A stretch of 64,000 nt of DNA from contig OY969903.1 in the NCBI GenBank assembly GCA_963704405.1, forward strand, positions 2,232,001 through 2,296,000. The letters are read 5' to 3'. Below the pieces are notes generated by a model. It was not told the DNA's origin, made no database searches, and worked only from the letters and a program-made list of their open reading frames with translations. The position numbers were made by a program, and so were the translations under genes. Origin of the DNA: MFD01213-c1 sp963704405 (GTDB taxonomy: Bacteria; Planctomycetota; Phycisphaerae; Tepidisphaerales; Tepidisphaeraceae). This document shows, piece by piece, positions 1 to 9,509 of this stretch (the stretch's first letter is position 1; the number at the start of each line of letters is the position of its first letter).

Positions 1-2499
1 TTCATACACCTCGGCAGTGCCGGCTTTCATTCCCTCTTCAAACGGATAATAGAAATCGCGCACGGCCTGCCAGTAATCGCTCATGCGATTCAGCGACTGA
101 AGATTCAATTTTGTATCGCGCTGCGTGTTTGCCAGCGCGGCCACGATTGAATTCAAGTTTGGCTGGCTGGTCATGCCGCTCATGCTGGCAATCGCCGCAT
201 CGGCAATATCGACGCCGGCGTCGGAGGCGCGCAGGATACTGGCGGCGTTGATGCCGCTGGTGTCGTGCGTGTGGAAATGAATGGGGATGTCGATCTCATC
301 GCGCAGTGCCTTCACCAGCGCCGACGCCGCGTACGGCCGGCAGAGGCCGGCCATGTCCTTGATCGCAAGGACATGCGTGCCCATCTTCACCAGTTCTTTT
401 GCCATCTTCACGTAATACTTCAGGCTGTATTTCGTTCGTTTTGGATCGAGGATATCGCCGGTATAGCAGATGGCGGCTTCGCAGATCGCGTCGGTCTGCC
501 CGCGGACGGTCTCCATCGCGACCTTCATGTTTTCGATCCAGTTGAGGGAATCGAAAATGCGGAAGACATCGATCCCATGTTCGGCGCTTTTCTTCACCAG
601 CTCGCGAACGACGTTGTCGGGATAGTTAGAATATCCGAGCGCGCTGCTGCCGCGGAAGAGCATCTGGAAGGGGATATTGGGGATGCGGGCGCGAAGCTGG
701 TCGAGCCGGTCCCACGGGTCTTCCTGGAGGAAGCGCATGGCGGTGTCGAAGGTTGCCCCGCCCCACATTTCCAGGCTGAAGAGGTTCGGCATCAGATGTG
801 AAACGGCGTCGGCTATCTGCACCAGGTCATATGTGCGAAAGCGTGTCGCCAGCAGCGACTGGTGCGCATCGCGCATCGTCGTATCCGTGATGAGCAGCGG
901 CTTCTGCTTCCGCACCCACTGGCAGAATTTCTCCGGCCCCATCTCCAGCAATTTGTTCCGCATCCCCGGCGGCGGGGGGGTTCCGTGCGGATAGGCCGGT
1001 ATTACCGGTTCCATCAACTCGCGCTTCGGGTCATACTTGGTTTTGGTGTCCGGCCGCCCGTTCACGATGACGTCACCGAGGTAACTTAAAACCTTTGTCG
1101 CGCGATCGCGCCTGGCTTTGAAGCGGAACAGTTCCGGCGTGGAATCGATGAATGTGGTTGTCGTCTCGCCTTTACCGAAGGTGGGGTGAAGGATCAGGTT
1201 TTCAAGGAACGGGATGTTTGTTTTGACGCCGCGCACGCGAAACTCGCGCAGGGCGCGGTCAGTCCGCTTGATCGTCTCATCGAAGCTCGGTCCCCAGGTG
1301 GTCAGCTTGACCAGCAGCGAATCAAAGTAAGGCGTGATGACCGCGCCGCCGAAGCCGTTGCCGCCATCAAGGCGAATGGAAAACCCGCCCGGCGAGCGAT
1401 ACGTCGTGATGCGGCCATAATCGGGAATGAACTGGTTTTCCGGGTCTTCGGTTGTGATGCGGCACTGGATCGCGTAGCCGTTGGTGCCGATCTTTTCCTG
1501 CACCGGCACATTGAGCGGCGCCTCATGCAGCTTATATCCCTGCGAGACGAGAATCTGCGCCTTCACCAGATCAATGCCGGTGACGACCTCAGTCACCGTA
1601 TGCTCCACCTGAATGCGCGGGTTCACTTCAATAAAGAAGAACTCCTGGCGATCGACATCGAGCAGAAATTCAACCGTTCCGGCGGCTTTGTAATTCAGCG
1701 GCTTGCACAGCCGAACGGCGGCGTCGCAGATGCGCTGGCGCAGTGCCTGGGGGAGGTTCACGCTGGGCGCGATCTCAACAACCTTCTGATGTCGCCGCTG
1801 AACCGAGCAATCTCGCTCCCACAGATGGACGAGATTGCCTTGGCCGTCGCCGAGCAACTGCACTTCGATATGTTTGGCGCGGGGGATGTAGCGCTCGAGG
1901 AAAACTTCCGGCCGGCCAAAGGCTGCGCCTGCTTCGCGCTGTGCTTCTTCGAGCCGCGGCATCAGTTCCTCGGCGTTGCGGACGACGCGCATACCGCGGC
2001 CGCCTCCGCCGAAGCTGGCTTTGATAATGATGGGGAAACCGATTTCCTTTGCCGCCGCCTTGATTTCGGCTGGGTCGGTCAGGGCGTCTTCGGTGCCGGG
2101 GATGGTCGGCACGTTGGTTTTCTTCGCGAGTTTTTTGGCGGCGGTTTTGTCGCCGAAGGTGTCGAGTTGTTCGGGGGTGGGGCCGATGAAGGTGATTCCG
2201 TTGGCCTCGCAGGCGCGGGCAAGGCCGGCGTTTTCGGAGAGAAAGCCGTAACCGGGATGGATCGCGTCGACGCCGTGCTCCAGCGCGATCGCGATCAGGT
2301 TGTCGATGTCGAGATAACCTTTAACCGGCAACCCGCCTTCCGGCGGTCCGATCAGGTATGATTCATCCGCCTTGAACCGGTGCAGCGCAAAGCGGTCCTC
2401 ATAGGTGTAAATGGCGACGGTCCCCAGCCCCAGTTCGGTGGCGGCTCGGAAGACGCGGATGGCGATTTCGCTTCGATTGGCAACCAGCAGTTTGCGCAT
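1..2499 (-). CDS. pyc: Pyruvate carboxylase, partial (C-terminus beyond window)
   Basis: Carboxylates pyruvate to oxaloacetate (anaplerosis) using biotin, ATP and bicarbonate. The visible 833 codons begin MRKLLVANRSEIAIR, a typical biotin carboxylase start. They hold the ATP-grasp glycine-rich loop (KASFGGGGRGM) and the EVNPRIQVEHTVTE active-site segment. A carboxyltransferase domain starts near residue 540, with ITDTTMRDAHQS, the AIKDMAGL segment whose lysine is carboxylated in the family, and the metal-binding HFHTHD. Biotin carboxylase and carboxyltransferase on one chain in this order is the single-polypeptide pyruvate carboxylase layout (family length about 1,150 residues). The biotin-carrier domain would lie beyond position 1. 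A separate oxaloacetate decarboxylase subunit is unlikely because the two domains are fused. The gene diverges from the YkgJ-like gene across about 125 bp. Confidence 0.95.
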   Translation of the reverse strand, partial: MRKLLVANRSEIAIRVFRAATELGLGTVAIYTYEDRFALHRFKADESYLIGPPEGGLPVKGYLDIDNLIAIALEHGVDAIHPGYGFLSENAGLARACEANGITFIGPTPEQLDTFGDKTAAKKLAKKTNVPTIPGTEDALTDPAEIKAAAKEIGFPIIIKASFGGGGRGMRVVRNAEELMPRLEEAQREAGAAFGRPEVFLERYIPRAKHIEVQLLGDGQGNLVHLWERDCSVQRRHQKVVEIAPSVNLPQALRQRICDAAVRLCKPLNYKAAGTVEFLLDVDRQEFFFIEVNPRIQVEHTVTEVVTGIDLVKAQILVSQGYKLHEAPLNVPVQEKIGTNGYAIQCRITTEDPENQFIPDYGRITTYRSPGGFSIRLDGGNGFGGAVITPYFDSLLVKLTTWGPSFDETIKRTDRALREFRVRGVKTNIPFLENLILHPTFGKGETTTTFIDSTPELFRFKARRDRATKVLSYLGDVIVNGRPDTKTKYDPKRELMEPVIPAYPHGTPPPPGMRNKLLEMGPEKFCQWVRKQKPLLITDTTMRDAHQSLLATRFRTYDLVQIADAVSHLMPNLFSLEMWGGATFDTAMRFLQEDPWDRLDQLRARIPNIPFQMLFRGSSALGYSNYPDNVVRELVKKSAEHGIDVFRIFDSLNWIENMKVAMETVRGQTDAICEAAICYTGDILDPKRTKYSLKYYVKMAKELVKMGTHVLAIKDMAGLCRPYAASALVKALRDEIDIPIHFHTHDTSGINAASILRASDAGVDIADAAIASMSGMTSQPNLNSIVAALANTQRDTKLNLQSLNRMSDYWQAVRDFYYPFEEGMKAGTAEVYE

Positions 2500-2623
2500 G
2501 AGGGTCCTGAGATCAGATCATGAATGGATTCGGAAGATATTCGGCCGTCAAAAACTACAGACAACAGACCAAGGCGAAGCGACCGACTTTCGCCTTGGAA
2601 CTTCTTAATGAAAGCTCGCGGTA

Positions 2624-3175
2624 TTGTGGGAGATACCCGAAGATTTGCAAGAACGCATGATTGCGGATGATTCCATGCTCGCCGGTATTGCCGGGGCCGT
2701 GCGTTTGGCCGCCGGTCGGGGGGATGTTGTTGCTGCCGTTCAGGATATTTATCGGCGGCTGCAGAAGGAAGTTGACGAGCGCAAGCCGCTCTGCGTGGCG
2801 TCTGGTCGATGCTGCCATTTTGATGAATATGGGCATCGGCTTTATGTAACGACGATCGAGCTAGCTGTATTTGTCGCGTCTGTAGACGGCGCCGCGCGGG
2901 AAATAGTTTCGCCAGTCCATAAAAAATCCCTCCCCCAGCTCGGCCAGCGAGAAGCGGGATGCCGGTTTCAGATCGATAATCTGTGCATGGTGCATTCAAT
3001 TCGCCCCTTCGGTTGCCGGATTTTTTATTGCGATCCGGCTGCCGAATTGTGGCAGCGCGAGCAATATGAATTATTCCATCGCGAGATCCAGCAACTGCAT
3101 GAGCGGTTTGAGATTCCGTACTTCTATATCGAGTGGCGCGATGCGCTGAAGGCGCTGGACAGCCATGCCCGGTGA
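2624..3175 (+). CDS. YkgJ-family cysteine-cluster protein
   Basis: A 183-residue protein with the YkgJ/Fli(C/B)-type CxxxCxxCC-like cluster, annotated in the family as a putative zinc- or iron-binding domain. Cysteines lie at about 57, 63, 64, 113, 121, 131 and 136, in the order CVASGRCC, GCRF, LCMVHSIRPFGCRIFYC. The paired cysteines and the 'RPxxCRxFxC' ending are the family hallmarks. The C-terminal part is aromatic-rich and probably helical. The start is a TTG at 2624; an ATG at about 2657 (MIADDSM) is an alternative, and neither has a strong Shine-Dalgarno. The metal and substrate are not known from sequence. Confidence 0.75.
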   Translation: MWEIPEDLQERMIADDSMLAGIAGAVRLAAGRGDVVAAVQDIYRRLQKEVDERKPLCVASGRCCHFDEYGHRLYVTTIELAVFVASVDGAAREIVSPVHKKSLPQLGQREAGCRFQIDNLCMVHSIRPFGCRIFYCDPAAELWQREQYELFHREIQQLHERFEIPYFYIEWRDALKALDSHAR

Positions 3176-3323
3176 TGTCCTTAAAGTCATACGCATCTCG
3201 TCGCTTGGCGCTGTCCTATTTGATTCTCCGGACGAAGGCACAGAGGCGGCGATTCTCACTGGCTACAAATCAGCCTCGACATTGGAATGGCGATTTTCGA
3301 GTGGTTGCTTAAACTAGCGTGGC

Positions 3324-4211
3324 ATGACCACCACATCTGAATCAGGGCCGCGTATTTCTGCCGAGAGTGTCACGGTTACATCGTCGGGGCCGCCGACGAC
3401 GATTGTTCGCAATGATGGGCCGAGGCCTTCATTTTTTAAGAAGTTGTTTGGATTTCTTGGGTGGGTGCTGACGGGATTTGGATTGTTTGGCGACATTGGC
3501 GGGCGCAGTGCGCGGCTGAAGTCGGAAGAGGTTGTGGTGTACGCCGTGCATCAATCGTTCTTTTTGTGGGCGCTGGTGCTGACAGGTTTTGTGGGGGCGA
3601 CATTGACGCGGCATTGGCCCAGCCACTCGGTGCTCTGGGGATGGATCTATGCGTGGGTGCTGCTGTATACGCTGGTGACGCTGCTGTTCGATGTGAACAC
3701 GATCAGGTTCCTGTTGTGGGTCGGTGTGTTCAGCTTTGCATGGCTGGCTTCGAAGTATCTGGAAGACATGAACTATGTCCCTGTGCTGACAGGATTCTTC
3801 GCCTATTTCCATGGGCTTCGCCCGCAGTTGGACCCGGGGTTTGCGACGGTGATCAGTTGGATTTTGCTCCCGGCCTGGATTGGGTCATTGTTTGCCACGT
3901 TCAGCCGAGGAAGAAAAACGTTCAGCCCGAACTCGGTGGAAGAGTGGTATCTCGGCGAAGGATGTGAGATCACCGACCGCGCCGGCTTGAAATTCCGTAC
4001 TCGGTATCGCGATCTGTTCGAAACCCTGCTCGGCCTTGGCGCGGGAGACCTTGAGGCGATCGACGGATCGGGCCATGTGGTGAAACGCTGGTCGAATATC
4101 CTGTTCCTGGCGTTCACCTGGAAGCGGCTGGATGAGATTCTCCATCAGCGGTCGGCGGTGGTTGATAACGCGAAGACTTCGCCGGTTGAAGTGGAGGATG
4201 TGAGGCGGTGA
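3324..4211 (+). CDS. Hypothetical multi-pass membrane protein
   Basis: A 295-residue protein that I do not recognise. A Ser/Thr-rich N-terminus (about 1-35) is followed by a basic amphipathic stretch and four or five hydrophobic segments between about 75 and 195, rich in Trp and Leu (WALVLTGFVGATL, GWIYAWVLLYTLVTLLF, FLLWVGVFSFAWLA, VISWILLPAWIGSLF). The C-terminal 95 residues are soluble and include EEWYLGEGCEITDRAGLKF, which looks like a small cytosolic beta-rich domain. No catalytic motif is visible. It stands alone between a YkgJ-type gene and the convergent dehydrogenase gene. Confidence 0.7.
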   Translation: MTTTSESGPRISAESVTVTSSGPPTTIVRNDGPRPSFFKKLFGFLGWVLTGFGLFGDIGGRSARLKSEEVVVYAVHQSFFLWALVLTGFVGATLTRHWPSHSVLWGWIYAWVLLYTLVTLLFDVNTIRFLLWVGVFSFAWLASKYLEDMNYVPVLTGFFAYFHGLRPQLDPGFATVISWILLPAWIGSLFATFSRGRKTFSPNSVEEWYLGEGCEITDRAGLKFRTRYRDLFETLLGLGAGDLEAIDGSGHVVKRWSNILFLAFTWKRLDEILHQRSAVVDNAKTSPVEVEDVRR

Positions 4212-4324
4212 GGCGGTAAGGGTGGGCAGTGGATAGTCGCCTAATCCGCTCGCGTCTTCTGGAGTACGGCTCGATTGAACTCGCCGAAGTCCGGGCGATG
4301 GGTCCGGAGTTTGCCGAATGAGAC

Positions 4325-5341
4325 TTACTTCATCTTCGCGATCATTGCGTCGGCAAAGCCGTCGGTGGTGGCGGAGCCGCCGAGGTCTTTGGTGAGTTTT
4401 TGTTTGTCACCTTCGGCGAGGAGATGGTCGTAGGCGGTTTTGATTTTCGTCGCCAGCGTTTCTTCCTGTAGGTGGTTGAGCATCATTACACCGGACATGA
4501 TGACGGCGAGCGGGTTTGCGATGCCTTTGCCGGCAATATCGGGGGCGGACCCATGGACGGCTTCGAAGACGGCGGCGGTGTCACCGATGTTGGAACCGGG
4601 GACGACACCGAGGCCGCCGACGAGGCCGGCGCAGAGGTCGCTGACCAGGTCGCCATAAAGATTTTCCATGAGCAGGACGTCCATGCGGGTGGGGTCCTGG
4701 ACGAGCTTCATGCAGCCGGCGTCGATGATCAATTCGTCGTAGGCGATCTGGGGGAATTCTTCTTTATGGACGCGGCGGGCACAGTCTAAAAAAAGCCCGT
4801 CCGAAAGTTTCATGATATTGGCTTTGTGGAAGACGGTGATTTTCTGGCGACGGCGACGGGTGGCGTAGCTGAAGGCGTAGCGGGCGATGCGCGTGCACGC
4901 CGTCAGGCTGGCGACCTTGAGGCTGGTGACGACTCCGGGGACGATTTCGTTTTCGATGCCGCTGTACAGGCCTTCGGTGTTTTCGCGGACGATCACCATG
5001 TCAACATTTTCGAAGCGAGTCTTCACGCCAGGCAAGCTGCGGACGGGGCGCACGGCGGCATAGAGATTCAGCTTCTGGCGCAGCTGCACGTTGACGCTTT
5101 TGAATCCTTTGCCCACGGGTGTGGTGACGGGGCCTTTGAGCGCGATTTTGTGCGTTTGAATCGCTGATACAGTTTGTTCCGGCAGAACATTGTCATATCC
5201 CTGATCGAGCGCGCTTGCGCCGGCGGGCAGGACAATCCATTCAACAGAAAGACCGGCCGCCTCGAGAACGCGGCGGGCGGCGGCAGTGACCTCGGGGCCG
5301 ATGCCGTCGCCTGGGATGAGAACGATCGTATGCTTGGTCAT
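4325..5341 (-). CDS. NAD-type isocitrate/isopropylmalate dehydrogenase family protein
   Basis: A beta-decarboxylating dehydrogenase of 338 residues. The start chosen is MTKHTIVLIPGDGIGPEV; an upstream in-frame ATG at 5419 would add 26 low-complexity, proline-rich residues that do not fit the family. Visible motifs are the substrate-arginine region (VNVQLRQKLNLYAAVRP), RENTEGLYSGIE, the metal-binding Asp region (ENLYGDLVSDLCAGLVGG) and VFEAVHGSAPDIAGK. The RENTEG segment and overall length resemble NAD-dependent IDH3-type isocitrate dehydrogenase more than LeuB. Isocitrate oxidation in the TCA cycle is the best guess; homoisocitrate or isopropylmalate activity cannot be excluded. No clear ribosome-binding site precedes the start. 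Confidence 0.9.
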   Translation of the reverse strand: MTKHTIVLIPGDGIGPEVTAAARRVLEAAGLSVEWIVLPAGASALDQGYDNVLPEQTVSAIQTHKIALKGPVTTPVGKGFKSVNVQLRQKLNLYAAVRPVRSLPGVKTRFENVDMVIVRENTEGLYSGIENEIVPGVVTSLKVASLTACTRIARYAFSYATRRRRQKITVFHKANIMKLSDGLFLDCARRVHKEEFPQIAYDELIIDAGCMKLVQDPTRMDVLLMENLYGDLVSDLCAGLVGGLGVVPGSNIGDTAAVFEAVHGSAPDIAGKGIANPLAVIMSGVMMLNHLQEETLATKIKTAYDHLLAEGDKQKLTKDLGGSATTDGFADAMIAKMK

Positions 5342-5490
5342 GGGGGCAGAACGTAATGGGAATGAAGGGGCGGGGGAAGGGGGAGGGGAGAAAATCGTAA
5401 CATGTAATCCGTAACTCATAACCGCAAGGCGAGCGGGCGGGGTTTGGGGTTGGCGGTCTTGGTTACGAATTACGGGCTATGCGTTACCGA

Positions 5491-5871
5491 TTATGAATTC
5501 CCTCTCCCTTTGCCGTTCAGATCGACACGTTGAGCCGCGATCGGAATGTAAGCGATGCATCGCTCGGCTTCGTTTTGCAGTTCTTTGAGTTGGGATTCGG
5601 TGGCGCTGAGCGAGCCTTCGCGCGCTATGGATTCGAGTTGGGCGGCGAGCGTTCTCAGCGGGTCAGCCGCCACAGCGCCGGCGGCGCGTGAGAGGGCGTG
5701 GGCCCATTGCTCGGCGCCGGTGGGATCATTGTTTTGAATGCATCGTGTGAGGCGGGTGAGATGATCGACCACCTGGTGGCGGAAGTTTGCCAGGATTTTT
5801 TCAACCAATTCGCGATTGGCGGCGCAGGTTTTCGGGAGGCTTTGAAGCGTGAAAGGGGGGATGAGGTCCAT
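5491..5871 (-). CDS. Hpt-like (histidine phosphotransfer) domain protein
   Basis: A 126-residue all-helical protein from the start MDLIPPFT; an upstream in-frame ATG at 5916 is possible. It resembles single-domain Hpt proteins. His58 lies in AEQWAHALSRAAGAVAADPL, which lines up with the HxLKGxxxxxGA phosphorylation-site helix, followed by the typical 'L..LA.QLE..A..G' helix. The lysine of the consensus is replaced (HALSR). If active it would relay phosphate between a hybrid kinase and a receiver, but no kinase is adjacent. Assignment rests on pattern and helix spacing only. Confidence 0.6.
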   Translation of the reverse strand: MDLIPPFTLQSLPKTCAANRELVEKILANFRHQVVDHLTRLTRCIQNNDPTGAEQWAHALSRAAGAVAADPLRTLAAQLESIAREGSLSATESQLKELQNEAERCIAYIPIAAQRVDLNGKGRGNS

Positions 5872-6036
5872 AAGGTGCGCCGGGCCGATAAAATGTGGGC
5901 GGCGAGGGAAATTCACACGATCGGACAGCGATCGCTGCAGGAGTATCTTCGGTTGACGGGAAGGGGACGTTTAATGGAGGCGGGGGGAGGAAATCTGAAT
6001 GGCGAAAGCCATAAATCTTGGAAGATTCTCATCGTC

Positions 6037-6070
6037 GCCTGGGCCGGCGGGGTGTGCGCCGGGCCCAGGC
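6037..6070. other. Strong GC-rich intergenic hairpin
   Basis: An inverted repeat with arms GCCTGGGCCGGCG and CGCCGGGCCCAGGC (one bulged G) around a 7-nt loop. It lies in the 295-bp gap between the Hpt-like gene and the downstream small gene. There is no U-tract on either side, so it is not a standard terminator. The rest of this gap shows nothing else. Confidence 0.5.
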
Positions 6071-6166
6071 GAGCGAGGGAATACGGTGTCCGCGAAAGCG
6101 CACTTGCTAGGGCGGTGCTGTCGCGAACATCGAAAAGATTGCAGAAGCTAGGGTTGGATCGTCAAC

Positions 6167-6388
6167 TCAGGCGCTATAGCTTGCTTCGGAGTTTTCGGGG
6201 TTGAGCAGGCCCGAAAGCGCGTCCTGAAGCTTTCGTTCGGCCATACGGATGTCGTAGGAAGCGACACCGGTGCGGCGATGGGCGAGCAGCCGATCGAGCC
6301 CGCCTGGCCGGGCCATGGCGTCGTGGAGTTTGGCGTCGATGAGGCCTTCGATGGCCTTTCGCAATGATTCTGCCTGGGTACCAATCAT
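6167..6388 (-). CDS. Small hypothetical protein (73 aa)
   Basis: A charged, probably helical 73-residue protein starting MIGTQAESLRKAIEG. The start has a good ribosome-binding site: AGGAG about 9 nt upstream on the minus strand. Arginine and alanine are frequent and there is no membrane segment or cysteine. It reads away from clpC on the same strand but is separated from it by a strong terminator, so it is probably its own transcript. I do not recognise a family. Confidence 0.55.
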   Translation of the reverse strand: MIGTQAESLRKAIEGLIDAKLHDAMARPGGLDRLLAHRRTGVASYDIRMAERKLQDALSGLLNPENSEASYSA

Positions 6389-6925
6389 GATGCGATTCTC
6401 CTGCGCCTGGCGGCGCGATGGGCTGTAACCGAAGACCGCGACGGTGTTGCCGTGGCAGAGTTGCCAAAACAAAAGACGGCTTTGCCGCGAACGGATACAG
6501 CGGACCAAGGAAAAACAGAAGGTAGGAGTCAACCGCCGAATGGAGGCGCGTTGATCCCTTTCACGTGCCGACGGGGTTAGCTGACGGGCGGGGAGTTGAA
6601 AGTCTCCCTCGGTGGATGCGAGTCAAACAGCCCTCGCTCGCACCGATATGCCCCTGCCGGGATAAGCCGCATCAGGATGCTGCTCAGGACGGCGAAGCGA
6701 AATGGAAAATTTCAAAACAGTGAAAACTGCGTGAAATTTTTCTCATTCGCCTTGGTTTCCCCGCGCCCCTTCGAAGTCGAAAGGGCTTAGGCGGTCAAGC
6801 ACTTGCCAAGTTTATTGGCCGAGGCTGGTGTGTCAACCCTTAAAGTTGCTTTATGGGGCGTAATTATAAAATTTTTTTAGGCGTGCTCCGTGTCGGGGAG
6901 GGGGATGAATTTGCCGGCTAAAAAG
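6389..6925. other. Long intergenic region with possible structured RNA
   Basis: This 537-bp stretch between the small gene and the clpC terminator holds no credible gene. Around 6570-6665 on the plus strand there is a compact fold: GGGAG/CTCCC arms around TTGAAAGT, then a second hairpin joining CGGT..GCGAG to CTCGC..ACCG, preceded by GGGTTAGCTGACGGGCGGGG. The remainder (6670-6925) is more A/T-rich than its surroundings and shows nothing identifiable. A transcribed RNA is only a possibility. Confidence 0.3.
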
Positions 6926-6959
6926 AAAAGCGCCCGGATCGATGGATCCGGGCGCTTTT
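6926..6959 (-). terminator. Rho-independent terminator of clpC
   Basis: A perfect 15-bp stem (AAAAGCGCCCGGATC / GATCCGGGCGCTTTT) with a GATG loop lies 24 bp beyond the clpC stop codon. On the minus strand it is followed by CTTTTCTTTTT. The flanking A and T runs make it work in either direction. Confidence 0.9.
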
Positions 6960-6983
6960 GGTTGGGTTTGGTTTTTTTACACT

Positions 6984-9509
6984 TTACGTTGCATCGCTGG
7001 AGGCCTGCGCCAACTGCGGATGGTCGGTCTTGTCGCTGGACTTGACCGCGTCGAAGTACAGGTGCTTAGGCACGCCTTCCTCGCTCTTTACCGAGATGCG
7101 GATCAAATCCTTGTCCTTGAAGTTGCCTCTCAGGATTTCTTCGCTGAGCGGGTCTTCGACGTTCTGCTCGATCGCGCGGCGGAGCGGGCGAGCGCCGAAG
7201 TCGGAGTTGGTGCCCTTGTCGATCAGGAACTCCTTGGCTTCCTGCGTCAGCTCGATCTTCAGGCCGTGGTCGACCAGACGCTTGGTGACTTTCTTCAGCT
7301 CGTACTCGACGATCGACTCCAGATTCTCGCGGCTGAGAGGCCGGAAGACGATCACATCATCCAGTCGGCCGATGAACTCGGGGCGCATGTAGCGCTCCAG
7401 TTCCTTCATGACCGTGTCCTTGATCTTGTCATACGTGCGTTCTTCGTTGGTGCCTTTGCCGCGAGGCTTGAGGCCGAAGTCCGGGCCGCCGCCTTTGATG
7501 AGTTCAGAGCCGATGTTGCTGGTCATGATCATGACGACGTTGCGGAAGTCGACGTGGCGGCCGAACGAATCGGTCAGCCGCCCTTCTTCCATGATCTGCA
7601 ACAGCATGTTGAACACATCCGGGTGGGCCTTCTCGATTTCGTCCAGCAGCACCACGCTATAGGGACGACGGCGGATGCGCTCGGTGAGCTGCCCGCCTTC
7701 TTCATAACCGACGTAGCCCGGAGGCGCGCCGATCAGGCGGCTGACATTGTGCTTCTCCATGTACTCGCTCATGTCGATCTGAACGAGCGCGTCGGCGTCG
7801 CCGAACATGAATTCGGCAAGCGCCTTGGAGAGAAGCGTTTTGCCCACACCGCTCGGCCCAAGGAACAAAAAGCTGCCCATCGGACGATGCGGGTCTTTCA
7901 AACCAGACCGTGCGCGGCGGATCGTCTTGCTGATCGCCTTGATTGCCTCGTCCTGTGAAACGACTTTCTTATGCAGCTCGTTTTCCAGTTCCAGCAGACG
8001 CTGGGCTTCTTCTTTTTCCAGACGGGTAAGGGGCACGCCGGTCATCTTGCTGACAACTTCAGCGATGACTTCCTCGTCCACCACGCCGTCCACTTCCTTG
8101 GCTTTTTCACGCCACTGGCGCTGCATGTCTTCCTTCTTGGCGCGAAGGGCTTCGGCCTGGTCGCGAAGACGGGCGGCTTCCTCGTATTCAGCGTTCTTGA
8201 CCGCTTCATCCTTCTGGATGCTGAGGCGCTCGATCTGCTCCTCAAGCTCGGCCAGGTTCGGCGGCTTGGTCATGCTGCGGAGGCGGATGCGTGCGCCGGC
8301 TTCATCCAGGACGTCGATGGCCTTATCGGGAAGGCAGCGGCCGGTGATGTAACGATCGGACATCTCAACGGCCGCGATGAGGGCGGCGTCGAGAATCTGC
8401 ACGCGATGATGCGCTTCGTAACGGTCGCGCAGACCTTTGAGGATCTCGATCGCGTCTTCCTTGCTCGGCGGATCAACCGTGATCGGTTGGAAGCGGCGAG
8501 CCAGCGCGGCGTCCTTTTCGATGTACTTGCGGTATTCATCGAATGTCGTCGCGCCGATGCACTGAATTTCACCGCGGCTAAGAGCAGGCTTGAGGACGTT
8601 GGAGGCGTCGATTGCGCCTTCAGCACCGCCGGCGCCCACGAGGGTGTGCAGTTCGTCGATGAAGAGAATGACGTTCTTCGCGCGGCGGACTTCGTTCATG
8701 ACTGCTTTGATGCGCTCCTCAAACTGGCCTCGATATTTCGTGCCGGCGACCATCATCGCCAGATCAAGCACGACAATGCGGCGGTCATGCAAAATCTCCG
8801 GAACGTTGGAGGAGATCACCATCTGTGCAAGACCTTCAACGATCGCGGTTTTGCCCACGCCCGCTTCGCCGAGGAGAACAGGGTTGTTCTTCTGACGGCG
8901 GCAGAGAATCTGGATGACGCGTTCAATTTCGTTCTTGCGGCCGATGACGGGATCGAGCTGGCCTTCTTTGGCCAGTTCGGTCAGGTCGCGACCGAACGAA
9001 TCGAGCGCGGGGGTTTTGCTTTTGCCTTTGGGATTCTGTTTTTCCTGTTGCTGCGGTTCTTCGCTTTCCACGCCAGCACCTAATAGGTTAAGGACCTCTT
9101 CACGGACTTCTTCAAGTTTCAGTCCGAGATTCATGAGGACCTGAGCGGCAACGCCGTCATGTTCGCGGAGCAGGCCTAAGAGAAGGTGTTCCGTGCCGAC
9201 GTAGTTGTGGTTCAGGTTCCGGGCTTCTTCAATTGCGTATTCGATGACCTTCTTGGCCCGCGGTGTCTGGGGAAGCTTTCCCATGGTCACCATGTCAGGG
9301 CCGCTCTTGACGAGCTTTTCGACTTCGAGCCGCACCTTGCGGAGATCGACGTCGAGGTTTTTGAGTACGTTGGCGCCGACACCGCTGCCTTCCTTGACCA
9401 GGCCAAGGAGGATGTGCTCGGTGCCAATGTATTCATGGTTAAATCGTTGGGCTTCCTGGTTGGCCAGCGCCATGACCTTGCGAGCCCGATCGGTAAATCG
9501 TTCAAACAT
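6984..9509 (-). CDS. clpC: ATP-dependent Clp protease ATP-binding subunit ClpC
   Basis: A class I HSP100 unfoldase of 841 residues that feeds substrates to ClpP and is involved in stress proteolysis. In order: two Clp N-terminal repeats (EYIGTEHILLGL and NYVGTEHLLLGL), first AAA+ module with Walker A GEAGVGKTA, a UVR-type coiled middle domain (EYEEAARLRDQAEAL) typical of ClpC rather than ClpA/ClpB, second Walker A GPSGVGKTL, and a C-terminal D2-small domain. The start MFERFTDRARK is preferred over two upstream ATGs because AGGAG sits 6 nt before it and this is the conserved family N-terminus. It has its own promoter about 150 bp upstream and a strong terminator. No ctsR or mcsAB genes adjoin it, unlike in Firmicutes. 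Confidence 0.97.
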   Translation of the reverse strand: MFERFTDRARKVMALANQEAQRFNHEYIGTEHILLGLVKEGSGVGANVLKNLDVDLRKVRLEVEKLVKSGPDMVTMGKLPQTPRAKKVIEYAIEEARNLNHNYVGTEHLLLGLLREHDGVAAQVLMNLGLKLEEVREEVLNLLGAGVESEEPQQQEKQNPKGKSKTPALDSFGRDLTELAKEGQLDPVIGRKNEIERVIQILCRRQKNNPVLLGEAGVGKTAIVEGLAQMVISSNVPEILHDRRIVVLDLAMMVAGTKYRGQFEERIKAVMNEVRRAKNVILFIDELHTLVGAGGAEGAIDASNVLKPALSRGEIQCIGATTFDEYRKYIEKDAALARRFQPITVDPPSKEDAIEILKGLRDRYEAHHRVQILDAALIAAVEMSDRYITGRCLPDKAIDVLDEAGARIRLRSMTKPPNLAELEEQIERLSIQKDEAVKNAEYEEAARLRDQAEALRAKKEDMQRQWREKAKEVDGVVDEEVIAEVVSKMTGVPLTRLEKEEAQRLLELENELHKKVVSQDEAIKAISKTIRRARSGLKDPHRPMGSFLFLGPSGVGKTLLSKALAEFMFGDADALVQIDMSEYMEKHNVSRLIGAPPGYVGYEEGGQLTERIRRRPYSVVLLDEIEKAHPDVFNMLLQIMEEGRLTDSFGRHVDFRNVVMIMTSNIGSELIKGGGPDFGLKPRGKGTNEERTYDKIKDTVMKELERYMRPEFIGRLDDVIVFRPLSRENLESIVEYELKKVTKRLVDHGLKIELTQEAKEFLIDKGTNSDFGARPLRRAIEQNVEDPLSEEILRGNFKDKDLIRISVKSEEGVPKHLYFDAVKSSDKTDHPQLAQASSDAT

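Noticed and set aside
1186..2361. Plus-strand frame of 391 codons over pyruvate carboxylase
   Set aside because: It is antisense to a gene with complete biotin carboxylase motifs and shows no domain of its own.
5342..5419. Longer start for the isocitrate-type dehydrogenase
   Set aside because: The extra 26 residues are proline-rich and unlike the family, while MTKHTIVLIPGDGIGPEV is the conserved start.
7971..9083. Long open frame on the plus strand across clpC
   Set aside because: It is antisense to a clearly real clpC and its translation has no family motif. The frame is a shadow of the biased codon use.
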